A program made the translations under genes and the position numbers. The notes below the pieces were generated by a model that saw nothing but the letters and a program-made list of their open reading frames with translations, had not been told where the DNA came from and made no database searches. 64,000 nt of DNA, taken from positions 89,491,042 through 89,555,041 of the forward strand of contig OY979716.1 in the NCBI GenBank assembly GCA_963855995.1, read 5' to 3'. Positions 55,045 through 64,000 of the stretch are shown here, piece by piece. The DNA comes from Muricea muricata (taxonomy: Eukaryota; Cnidaria; Anthozoa; Malacalcyonacea; Plexauridae). Numbering within the stretch: the stretch's first letter is position 1; each line of letters starts with the position of its first letter.

Positions 55045-56187
55045 GTCTGGTCCCGTTTTCTTGCCGGATGTAAAATTAGTACGTGAACCAACTTCCCCTC
55101 TCCTGGGAAAGTTAGCTGCTTATTGAATTCTTTCGGTTCCACCGCTTTTCCTTCCGGTTGTTTTCCATCCATTTTGGTATCGTGTAGTAGGTTATGGTGG
55201 TTTTTCGCACATCCATTGATATTACATGGCCTGGAACGAGGGCATGCCCTCCCTTGGTGAAAGCTTCCCAAACAACGAAAGCACAACCGTCTAATTCTTC
55301 GCAACCTTCCACCTCTCCTGAACTTCCAACCCCTGAAACCTCTTGCAAAACCATACACCATGGTTACCTTCACAGAACCCACAAGACGGTTTGGTTTCTT
55401 TTCCACTACCCAGAGCACCACCAGTGTAAAATGAATGAAACCTTCCTCTATCACCATTCCTGTGCTTTGCTCTCAAATTTTCACCCTGCCGTGACTCAAC
55501 TTCAACCTAATATACCATCTCTTTCGCCTCCACTCTTATCCGCACTTCTTTCATCCATTCATTAAAATTCACCACAGACCTTTCCTTTTTATTCTCCTTC
55601 AGCCACCGACTGTAACTTTCAACCTGCCTTTCTTCCAACTTCCTGACCAACAACCCATGCAACGTACCCTCACCCAATTCCCCATCACAACCGTCTGCCT
55701 GCAACTTTATCACAGACACCCTAACAAGGTCTGCAAATTTCTCAAAACCCTGAACATCATTGCTTTTCAAGGGAGGCATGACCTCTAGTTGGTCCATGTA
55801 AGCATGTAATTGTCGTCGTTTCTCTCCAAATTTAGTATGCAAGATTGCTTTTGCTTCATCATGTTCTTGTTGAGTTACCCCCAGGCCTCGAATTGCTTCC
55901 AATGCAAAGCCTGTCAAACATTGACCTAATCGTGCCATTTTTATATTGACAGGTTCGTTAGTTTGGTCAACCAGGCTGCAAAACCGGGCCCAGAAATCTT
56001 CGAACCTCGTTTTACTGCCTTCAAATGTGGGAACTTCCAAAGGTTTTAACCGACTGTTAGAAGGCCCTATCGCTGTCACACTGGTTTCTTCACCAAATGA
56101 ATGCTGGATAACTGGGATGTGTGAACGAACTGAGTTCTCTTGAGTGAGAACCTGTAACATAATGTCGACTGGTTCACTAGCCTTCAT
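55032..56187 (-). pseudogene. BEL/Pao gag with zinc knuckle, frameshifted
   Basis: 56187-55507 reads the DUF1759-type gag core (Pro-Thr-Phe-Glu-Gly-Ser ... Phe-Trp-Ala-Arg-Phe). The region 55457-55112 carries the zinc knuckles (Cys-Phe-Arg-Cys-Leu-Gly-Ser-Phe-His). Upstream to about 56,690 the coding frame is broken in several places. Confidence 0.75.
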
Positions 56188-56696
56188 AGCACCTTAATAA
56201 AATATTCAGCTTTCTCAATAGCCTGCAAAACTTCAGATTCTACAGCATCTGCTTCTATTCAAAAGGCCTGTTTGTTTTCATGCTCCCCTATTTTAGCATA
56301 CATACCACTAAGTTCGTCCATTATGTCCATGTTTTTTCCAATAAATCCCATAAGTTCTCCACTTGTTTTTCAACAAGTTGAATGTCAATACCATCTTTTT
56401 TAACATATAGCTTCTCGATACTGTGCCCTAACTTCGTAACTGCTGCTTTTCTTACTCTTTTGTTTTTCTTTAATTCGACAATCCTCCCCTGAGCAACTAA
56501 GTTCGATTGGTCTTGAGTGCTGTGGAGACTTTGCCCGGTTGGTTTTCTTGCTCAGTATCACTCTTGAGTTGAAAATCGCTAGTCCTGTCTATCAAAGCCT
56601 TGAACGATTATCCAGATATTCCTCGATTACAAAAAATTGTCAATAAATCCTTGAACAAACCCAATTACTGTATGTCCTGGCAGGATCGCCAAATAA

Positions 56697-56955
56697 TGTT
56701 GCCACGATAAACGTTTCGTTGCCACGAATAAAATCAAACAATGACGACGAAAGATTTAAAGGTTATATTTAAAACATATGAATAAACATTACAAACAAGA
56801 TTACAAGACAAAAGGCACTTGAATTCTCATCCTTTTCGCTTGTCTATAAGTCCACGAAAAACCCCTTGTCCAAACGATAAAAAATACAACAACAACAACA
56901 ACAACCGGAATTTTCCCAAAAAAGCCCGTAAAACCGGTTTTCTATTGCGATCCCA
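56697..56955 (-). repeat. 5' LTR of the BEL/Pao element
   Basis: Near-identical to 52300-52553, with a longer AAC microsatellite (near 56,888-56,903). Confidence 0.88.
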
Positions 56956-57335
56956 CATTTAACTATGTTAGTTAGATAGGTGGAGCTTTATTCAGCAATC
57001 ATTAAAGTATCCTTCTTATTCACATGGAAACTTCTTGCATTAGGTCAAATTATATTAAAAGTCTTATGGTCAAGAAATCCCCAGTTGTTTTAACAGCAAA
57101 TTTTATTATTTACATTAGAAGTGAAACATATTAGCCTCACTGGAACTGGATATTCCGTATTATTCTGGTGAGTCAGAGGCTCTGCTGTTCAATTGTGCCC
57201 TTGTTGTAATCATTATTAAGTTTTAACTATCCATTATCCTATCTGCTAATGTCTTGATTACTTTGTTAATTAATCTTTCGCTCCCTCGACGTACATGTAG
57301 TGCACATTTCATGTTATTGTGCGGTGGCCTTGCGT
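56956..57335. other. 3' flank of NLR copy 2
   Basis: No gene is seen. It probably contains the 3' untranslated region of the minus-strand NLR gene. Confidence 0.4.
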
Positions 57336-59842
57336 TTATATCAACACACAACAACATTTTTCTGTAACCTGCTCTCGTCTGCCTAAGCCACGACAGCTCA
57401 AGCTGAAATTGTTTGAGTATAGGTACGAGTGTAGGTTTGAAAGGTTTTGGCAACATTCGTTGCTGGTACATACCAAAGGACGTTTTGAAAGGCAATTTAT
57501 GTGCTTTTTTATCATTACGGAATACAGATGGCAATGTAAATAAATCTCTAAAGCGCTTCTGTATGACTGGATAGATAATTCTGTCTCTCTCATGTTTTCT
57601 TGCGCGTCTGCAATGCGGCAATACGATTTTGCGACGTCTTCGTGCATCTCGCCATAATGCTTTTGAAAAACTTGCAGAGCAGACATGTGTGATTCTACAG
57701 CTAAGTTGTATTGTCCTCTGCTTCTTTGCTCTATGCCAATATGTTTATAGCAATCTGCAAGTTTGGAATCCCGTGGCATATTTTGTCGAATTTCAAGCTC
57801 CTTTAAATAAAGTTCGTAACTTGATTCTCCATTACCACATTGGTTCACAGCGAGAGTGAGGTAACGTGTTGCTTGTCTCTCAGGAGTCAATGCCTGATCA
57901 CCATCTTCATCATTTAACACTTCATCTTTATTACCCGCAAAAATGTGGGCCTTGTCTATCAACTGTAGCAATGTACATGATTCAATCGTCCAAACCAATT
58001 TGCTAGCAACGCTGATTTGCTTTAAAAATAAAGCAAGGGAATTGCCGCATTCTGTGCTCCCTAACCAAAGGTACTTTCTTGTCCATAGGCTTAGTCGTGC
58101 CATCGCCCACACTGCTAGTGGTTGATCCTCGAAACAAGCTTTTTCTTCGTTTTCCACTGGCTTTCCAAGAAGCGGTACGTAACGAAACACCGAATTTGCT
58201 GTGCATGTTTCAGCAGTTTTGTCAAGAAACTGCTTATACTTGTTCGTGGTCTTGTAAAAGATAGCCAATAACTGAAATCCTAGTGTCTTTAAAATGACAT
58301 GTTGCGGATTGTTGTTTTCTAACTGAATCAAACCAGCTTCAAATCGTTGGGCAGCAGGTTCTCCACCGCCGTTAGACAGCACATAAATACTTTTATAACA
58401 CTCAAGCTTCGCCTGAACTGATAAGGGCAGAAGAGCAATTTCCCTACTTGTTTCATCTTCTTCAGATGGGCAAAACATCTTAGTAACAATGATTGTTTGA
58501 AAGAATACACTGCTTGAATATAACTCAGCATGATCTTCACCAGACACATTAGATAGAGGAGAATTATATAAATCTTTAATTTTCCCGAGATTGTTATGGT
58601 AAAGTGCATCCAAAAAAAACTCACATTCTTTTAAAATGCTGACAACTTTCTCCAGAAATTTGCTGTCACTTAAGCCATCAGTGAGACTTGTGAAGATTCT
58701 CTGCTCTTCCATGAAAAACATTTCAAAGGCAGACATTGAGTCACCCGTAAGAAAACGCGTGTTGAGTTTTTCAAATAAGTTGATGTAGTATTCAAAAAAC
58801 CGAGTTCTCGATGATTCCAGCACACTTTCCATTTCATTCTGTTCCTTCTCTGAAGCAAATGATTGAATTAGGGGATGAATTTCACACATCTCACCGTTGA
58901 TATCAATCAACGATTTCTTCTTGAGACTTTTTATGCTGCTGTTTGCTTCACGTTTACTACCTCCAACTATGGCAATGCCGGCTTCCAGACCAAATTCAGC
59001 GCCACCAAAGAGCGAAAGAGAAACAAATGCTCCTTTCTCAACGTCAGAAAGTTTATTGAACAAGGTCCGGATGAGTTCTTTTAATCTAGCATCGGGGGGG
59101 AAGTCATCATCATCTATAACATCTAGGAAACATTCAGAACCGTTGAGAATTTCATCGAGAAATTCTTGAGGACTATCTTTGATAAGGCTACAAAGCAGTC
59201 GTATAGCTAGTGGAACATTTCCGCACATCTTTGATATTTGGCTTGGTAGATCAGCCTTTGTTGTTTGTATCAATTTGAGAACCAAACTTGATGAAGATTG
59301 TGCGTCCAGAGGTTTTAACCTTAAAGAACCAAAGTCTTGCACTAGTAAAGTGACAAATTCCAGGGATTCTCTAGTGGTGGTTAACAACTTCACATATGGA
59401 CAGCGTTGGAGAAGGTCGATGATGAAATTTAACATTGCTTCTTTTTTGTTGCGAGGTGTCAAAATATCATCAAGATTATCTAAAATGACAAACATCTGGG
59501 CTTTGATACTTCCAAAAACGTGAAGTAGCTGATCAGTGGGCTCAATATTGACACAGGGATGCAAATCAATTAAACGTCCAAATAGGCCAAGTAATTTTGA
59601 GGGGAATTCTTTCATAGTGCTTACAACTCGGAATGAGAAGTAATAAACTTTTTCCCCTTGATCTCTTAACTGGTTTCCAATGGCCATGGCCGTTGAAGTT
59701 TTGCCAAATCCTGGTGGGCCCCAAATATTGTACACTCTTTTCGATTGTGACATCATTGATGCAATCATATCTTCGCATTCTTTACTTCGACCAACAAAAT
59801 CAGAATGTAATTGCGGTATATTTGAGTCGGGTAGAATCGTTG
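57336..59842 (-). CDS. NLR-like gene, copy 2: NB-ARC - TPR exon, HEPN exon not in window
   Basis: One uninterrupted exon of about 834 codons. It begins after a splice acceptor (TTTTGCAG, 59850-59843) in phase 1, as at exon 2 of copy 1. The open frame extends further upstream to 60029, but that part looks intronic. In order: Val-Gly-Arg, Walker A GPPGFGKT, Walker B VILDNLDD, Thr-Thr-Thr-Arg-Glu, Asn-Val-Pro-Leu-Ala, Ile-His-Pro-Leu (MHD-like), a helical linker and C-terminal TPRs (about 57,540-57,780). The tail is longer than copy 1 and ends Cys-Cys-Cys-Val-Leu-Ile. No HEPN-like frame was found upstream to 64,000. Expected role: cytosolic STAND sensor, possibly truncated. Confidence 0.82.
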
Positions 59843-60029
59843 CTGCAAAAGAAAATATCAAAAGATTCTGTAGGATTTTAATGACCCAAGCGATCAAATA
59901 AGACCTTTTTCTTAATAACACAATGAGACAAAAATCAGTTATTTCAAAGAACAATTTGAGCTCATCCCTATCAGTGACGTAAACAACGCCGATAATTAGA
60001 GGAACAAATATCCATATATTTGTGTTCAA

Positions 60030-61006
60030 TGACTATAAGATCAATAGATTTCAAAACAAACTGACGATGCAAAACACGATATATGATTCCTCGCCCCCCC
60101 CCCCCCCCATTATGGACGCTGGGTACGCCACTTATTCGCATCAGGGCCATCAGTAGGCAGGCAGCCCGACAAACTGGTCCTGCTTTGCAAATTTAAATCT
60201 TTGCAAATTCTGCATCTAAGGACGTATGCAGATTTACATTCGTTAATGCAATGTCTTTCGTCAAAACGTAATATCTGATTGGTTTCTTTTGCGAATATAT
60301 ATTTAATCACGACATTTATTATCGAAACTGGTTGTAGCAGATCGCTACCATGTGCTATGACCGAGTATGCAGCGCATGAAGGCGCTGTTAAGCCTGCATG
60401 TTTTCCACTTGGCGAATTTGTTGGCGCGACTCGAAGCGAAAAGAAGAATTCTGAAACGTGATTGGTTAACATTGGTTGGCGAAAAAATTCGCCGCGAACA
60501 AGTAGTAAGCGTTCCTACTTTTTTTACTGCTCGCGCGAGCAAGTTCGATAAGTGGAAAACGTGTTTTACGCTATGCAGCTTGTCTCACAACTTGGAATGC
60601 ACTCTCACTTGTGAACATTATGGACGGACGTCTGTATGGTCATTCGCCAAACGTTTTCACAGCAATTCTGTGCAATTCATCTTTGAAAAACGATTGTTAA
60701 CATGGTTGGAAACTCTAAATTAGTAGGATGTGAGCTACACTCGCGATTTTTTAGCACTGCGTTTCAAATAACATCAGCTTAAATCTGAATTGCGTTGGAA
60801 ATTGAGAGACAAGTTGCACAGTGTAACTCCTAAGTTAACTGTAACTAATAAGTTCCACAATTCGTTAATTAGGACCAGGCTTGTGAGTTGAGCCGTCATT
60901 CACTGTTCTGTAAATTGTATTCAAAGCATGATGTTGCGCCTTCTTAAACGGACCTATAAGTTGTTTGTATAATTAATTTTTCAACCAAATGCAGCCATAT
61001 CTACAT
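60030..61006. other. Upstream region of NLR copy 2 with a foldback
   Basis: A 15-base C run is at 60094-60108. Imperfect inverted arms (about 60,398-60,430 and 60,530-60,562, around GTTTTCCACTT/AAGTGGAAAAC) could fold. No HEPN exon and no other gene is recognised. Confidence 0.45.
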
Positions 61007-61303
61007 TATATTATTATTATTATTAAGTTTAATAACACATTTTCGCATACAATATGAATTACAATGTGTTTACAATATTAACATTATCTAACTAATTATA
61101 ATTATTTACAAGATTAAAATGATTGCAAGAGTTAAAAATTATAAAACTTATAAAAATATGTCGCGTTGATGTAACTATTTATTCAAAAAGAGGTCTCTAA
61201 AATACGGTTTATTCCCTAGCTCCTACTGTTCAGTTCCACAATTACTTTTGGAAAAAAGCTGTTTTTGAAACGTTCAGTTTGCACTTGTATAAAGACAAAT
61301 GAT

Positions 61304-63340
61304 TTAGATTCCTAATCTGATATTATGGACGCAAGCTCTGGACCCTGTCACATGTTCTGCTAATGGACCTGCACGCTTAACGATCTTTTGTAACGTCTTT
61401 ATACACATTTTGCTTCTCCTGTCGCTAAGTCTTGTACAATTAGCTAACTGAAGAGCTTCATCATATGAATGGCCAGGGAAAATAATGCGCATAGCACGTT
61501 TTTGCATTTTTTCCAGTTCGTCCGACAAATAGCGCGGTATGGCATAATTCCACAATTGCCAGCAGTATTCCAAAATCGAACGAATAAGCGCATGGTGTAC
61601 GTTGATAAGGTCAGCAGGAGGGACTCCTCCACGACTTAAAACCCGAAGAGCATATAGCCGTTTGGATGCATTGGTAACTGACGAAAAAAATTGCTCATCC
61701 CATTTCAGGTTGTTTATAATAATTAACCCCAGTACTTTGTGAGACTGTACCGTTTCTAGTGTGTGTCCGTCGATTGTCAGAGGTAATAACTGTGGATCTT
61801 CCTTAAGGAAACAAATTTGAAGCTCTTTGCACTTTTTGGCATTTAGTTTCATCCAATTGTTAGATGCCCATGAGCTAAAAGCATCAAGAGTTGATTGGGT
61901 GGCAGAAAAACTATTCGAGGTGAGATTTTCGGAAGATGAAAGATCGTCTACGAATTTCCACATTTTCATGTCCGGGGTGTTTACTCTCAAATCATTAACC
62001 ATAATAAGAAAAAGTATCGGGCCAAGCTTTGTTCCTTGAGGAGCTCTAGCGGTCACAGGGAGCCAATTTGAGAACGTTTCTCCTATCTTAACTCGATGTC
62101 TTCGCTCGCAAAGGAAGTTCATAATCCAGGGTATTAAAGATCTCCTAATAACGCCCTGCAAGGTCTAACAAATTCTCAATCAGAAAGTTGTGACCAATTC
62201 GGTCGAACGCCTTTGAAAAATCTAGGAAAGTGACTCGAAGTGTTTACCATTAGAGGACGAATCCAAGTGGGAAAGCCAAGAGTGGATCATATCGAGGAGG
62301 CAGTAAGTGGTAGACGAACCTTTCAAACAACCGAATTGGTACGGATCAATCTTTTCCTTGACATCGTCAATTAACCAGCTAACAACAAAGTCTTCCAACA
62401 CTTTGGACAAACAAGAGGTCAAAGATATTGGTCTAGTATCTCCTTCACTTGAGAGTTGTTGCACTTTAGGGATTGGAATGATGTTGGATTCTTTCCAGAT
62501 TTTCGGGACGACACTAGATGACAGGGATGCATTAATGATGATGGTAGCTGGCTCCGCTAGAACATGTGCGAATGTTTTTAAGATACGGCTTGGTAGATTA
62601 TCAGGGGCCGGGTGTTCGAAGCCCGTTTAGTGTAAACGCTGGATAAGTCAAAATTAAATAGAACTCTTACATTACTCGTTGAACAGTTAACTTAAATATT
62701 TTGCAGTAAATATGTAGTTGTAAGCATAATCATTCTATTAAGGTTCAAAACTTTTAGTTTGGTTGTTGAATGAATCTATAAACTCGGTTTCTATTTTGGG
62801 CTTAACCACCGTTTAAGCTAAACGGACTTCGAACAACCGGCCCCTGGGCCTGTTGCTTTGTAGGGTTTAAGAGCCAAGAACTTTTGACAGACTTCATAGG
62901 GCTGGACAATTAAAGCGTTGTCAATAGCCGGTAGGAACATCGGCAAAGAATTTACATTAAGTGTTGGAATGTCTGCATTAACAGCGACATAAAACTCATT
63001 TAGAGTACTTGCTAGTTGTTGGTCATTCAAATATTCCCCATAACACTACAAGAAAAAATATTTTGATTTATTGGGTTTACCGGACATTTTGTTAATAGTT
63101 CCCCACCGTCTACGACTGTCCGTATTCCTTAGGTGCTGGACTTTGTTCTCAAAAAAGGACTTTTTCCTTTCCGCTATTTCCTTTTTCACCTTGCGTCTGA
63201 GTGAAAGCCACAGAGGAATGTTACAACTGTGGAATGCTTTCTGTCTATCTTGTATGAGGGTTTTAATGGCTGGTGTTGTCCAGGGTTTATCGCAGGGGTC
63301 TTCACCCCTTTTTTTCGGCTACCCAAACCTAAGCTTCATA
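61304..63340 (-). pseudogene. LINE reverse transcriptase, broken
   Basis: In protein order: a Lys-Pro-Trp-Thr-Thr-Pro-Ala-Ile linker (about 63,280) and a stop near 63,050; the N-terminal part 62850-63030; after the MITE, Pro-Asp-Asn-Leu-Pro-Ser (62,600) and Arg-Pro-Ile-Ser-Leu-Thr; then palm motif A Phe-Leu-Asp-Phe-Ser-Lys-Ala-Phe-Asp (about 62,210). After a shift come Pro-Gln-Gly-Thr-Lys-Leu-Gly-Pro-Ile-Leu and the catalytic Phe-Val-Asp-Asp (about 61,945). The C-terminal thumb ends at 61,304. Confidence 0.82.
62602..62846. repeat. 245-bp MITE with CAGGGGCCGG(G/T)TGTTCGAAG ends, inserted in the LINE
   Basis: The ends CAGGGGCCGGGTGTTCGAAG and CTTCGAACAACCGGCCCCTG are inverted and match those of 14658-15820. 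Next to the tips, GTTTAGTGTAAACG and CGTTTAAGCTAAACGG form a second inverted set. The RT coding frame is visible on both sides. Confidence 0.85.
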
Positions 63341-63421
63341 GATGTCCCGCGACCCTGAACACTGCCAAAATTTGAATCAAGAATATAGTCGAGCGCTGAA
63401 ACATTATTATTTTTATTACAG

Positions 63422-64000
63422 CTATATAACATCGACAGTATTACTCAACTGTGAATTGTCGTTAATAACGATTGTTGGGTTCTTAACTTTCGCATCAAGT
63501 GTCATTTTTTTGCCCCTGACAATTTTTTCATGTCTCGGTATGTAGGATGTTGTGGCAAGCTTCATGTTAATCACAAGTTCTCATTTGTCAGGCGGCTTCT
63601 GTATTTATTCTTAATAAACATCATCGCGAAAAAAACTGATTCGCACACATAAGTGGTTCCAAATCTCACCAATACCTTCTGAGCCATTGATTTCAGTTCT
63701 GGATATTGTTCTTCGCTGAGACTTCGCTGAGGCAACTGGGTTCGCTTGGAGTTAGCTCAGTTCCATTGCAAACTCTCCGCGTGGTTTTCCGGTAAACGGC
63801 GCCTGTATGATTGTGAAATCTTCCACCTCTAGACCTGGAAATCGTTCTTAGAAATTAGTTGCAAATTTTTGTAAATAGTCGCACAGAATCCGGACTTCGG
63901 GCGTGAAGTCAATATCGTCATCATTGAGAAAGCAGATCAGTTCCAAGAAACATTCGAAGTGTATAAAATTGTCCTGGATTGCTTCTTCTCGTAGCACGCC
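63422..64000 (-). pseudogene. hAT transposase C-terminus (ZBED5/GTF2IRD2-like), runs off the window
   Basis: The minus strand reads a domain with Arg-Phe-Gly-Thr-Thr-Tyr-Val-Cys-Glu-Ser-Val-Phe, then Ile-Lys-Asn-Lys-Tyr-Arg-Ser-Arg-Leu (about 63,585-63,670), the hAT dimerisation signature of the ZBED5 group. A frameshift near 63,565 and stops near 63,760 and 63,850 break it. It ends at TAG 63422-63424. The N-terminal part lies beyond 64,000. Confidence 0.75.

Larger units (their letters stand above)
52300..56955 (-). mobile_element. BEL/Pao LTR retrotransposon, reverse transcriptase deleted
   Basis: Direct LTRs of about 254-259 bp (TGTGATCGC ... AACA on the minus strand) at 52300-52553 and 56697-56955 are highly similar, so insertion was fairly recent. 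The minus-strand order is gag (DUF1759-type), zinc knuckle, aspartic protease, RNase H remnant, integrase and the C-terminal DUF5641-type domain. The RT should lie between protease and RNase H, but those touch at about 54,570. The sequence after the 5' LTR, TTATTTGGCGATCCTGCCAGGAC, is the primer-site region. No target duplication is seen at the outer edges. Confidence 0.9.
61007..63340 (-). mobile_element. CR1/Jockey-type LINE, 5' truncated and interrupted
   Basis: The minus-strand reverse transcriptase reads from about 63,340 to 61,304, then a 3' flank to a TAATAATAATAATA tail at 61,007-61,025, as LINE 3' ends often have. The endonuclease is absent, so the copy is 5' truncated. A MITE (62602-62846) splits the RT. 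Confidence 0.75.

Noticed and set aside
59843-60029. N-terminal extension of NLR copy 2 with a hydrophobic segment that looks like a membrane anchor
   Set aside because: It precedes a good splice acceptor (TTTTGCAG) placed exactly as in copy 1, and the sequence has no NLR similarity, so it is most likely intron read through.

Overview
This window looks like nuclear DNA from an animal, most likely an anthozoan cnidarian (coral or anemone type). It is AT-rich, has spliced genes and no operons, and is dominated by transposable elements. The only host-type genes are two NLR-like immune-receptor relatives of the HEPN / NB-ARC / TPR architecture that is expanded in corals. The species call is inference.

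Left end (1 to about 12,300): an integrated Polinton/Maverick (adintovirus-like) element, entered in its middle. Plus-strand genes near the edge are a GRF zinc-finger protein, a small helical protein, the packaging ATPase, a basic core-like protein and a frameshifted structural gene. A minus-strand block holds the adenain-like protease, major capsid protein, pVI-like protein (one stop), penton-like protein (two stops), integrase with chromodomain and a small unknown protein. A plus-strand gene with exonuclease-like motifs follows a TATA box. A small zinc-finger gene beyond it is split by a hAT element with a perfect 8-bp target duplication. No DNA polymerase B is visible. A second, internally deleted Polinton (17,620-21,572) has 1.4-kb terminal inverted repeats and a near-perfect 6-bp target duplication.

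Middle (24,000 to 52,000): NLR copy 1 on the plus strand has a HEPN exon, one intron and an NB-ARC/TPR exon carrying a single in-frame stop. It is followed by a decayed Gypsy element invaded by a hAT transposon with 8-bp duplications; an 8.4-kb TTAA-flanked DNA transposon carrying a broken multi-exon gene that I read as a DDE transposase; a tRNA-like SINE fragment; a PIF/Harbinger element with its Myb-like partner; and a Crypton/DUF3504 tyrosine-recombinase pseudogene.

Right end (52,300 to 64,000): a BEL/Pao LTR retrotransposon on the minus strand has lost its reverse transcriptase by internal deletion. NLR copy 2 lies on the minus strand and is the inverted partner of copy 1; it is uninterrupted, but its HEPN exon is not in the window. 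A 5'-truncated CR1/Jockey-type LINE is interrupted by a MITE, and a ZBED5/GTF2IRD2-type hAT transposase fragment runs off the edge.

Taken together, this is a tandem graveyard of at least eight element classes around an inverted NLR pair. The best-preserved functional modules are the Polinton capsid/protease/integrase set and NLR copy 2. All functional assignments come from reading motifs by eye; no database was searched.
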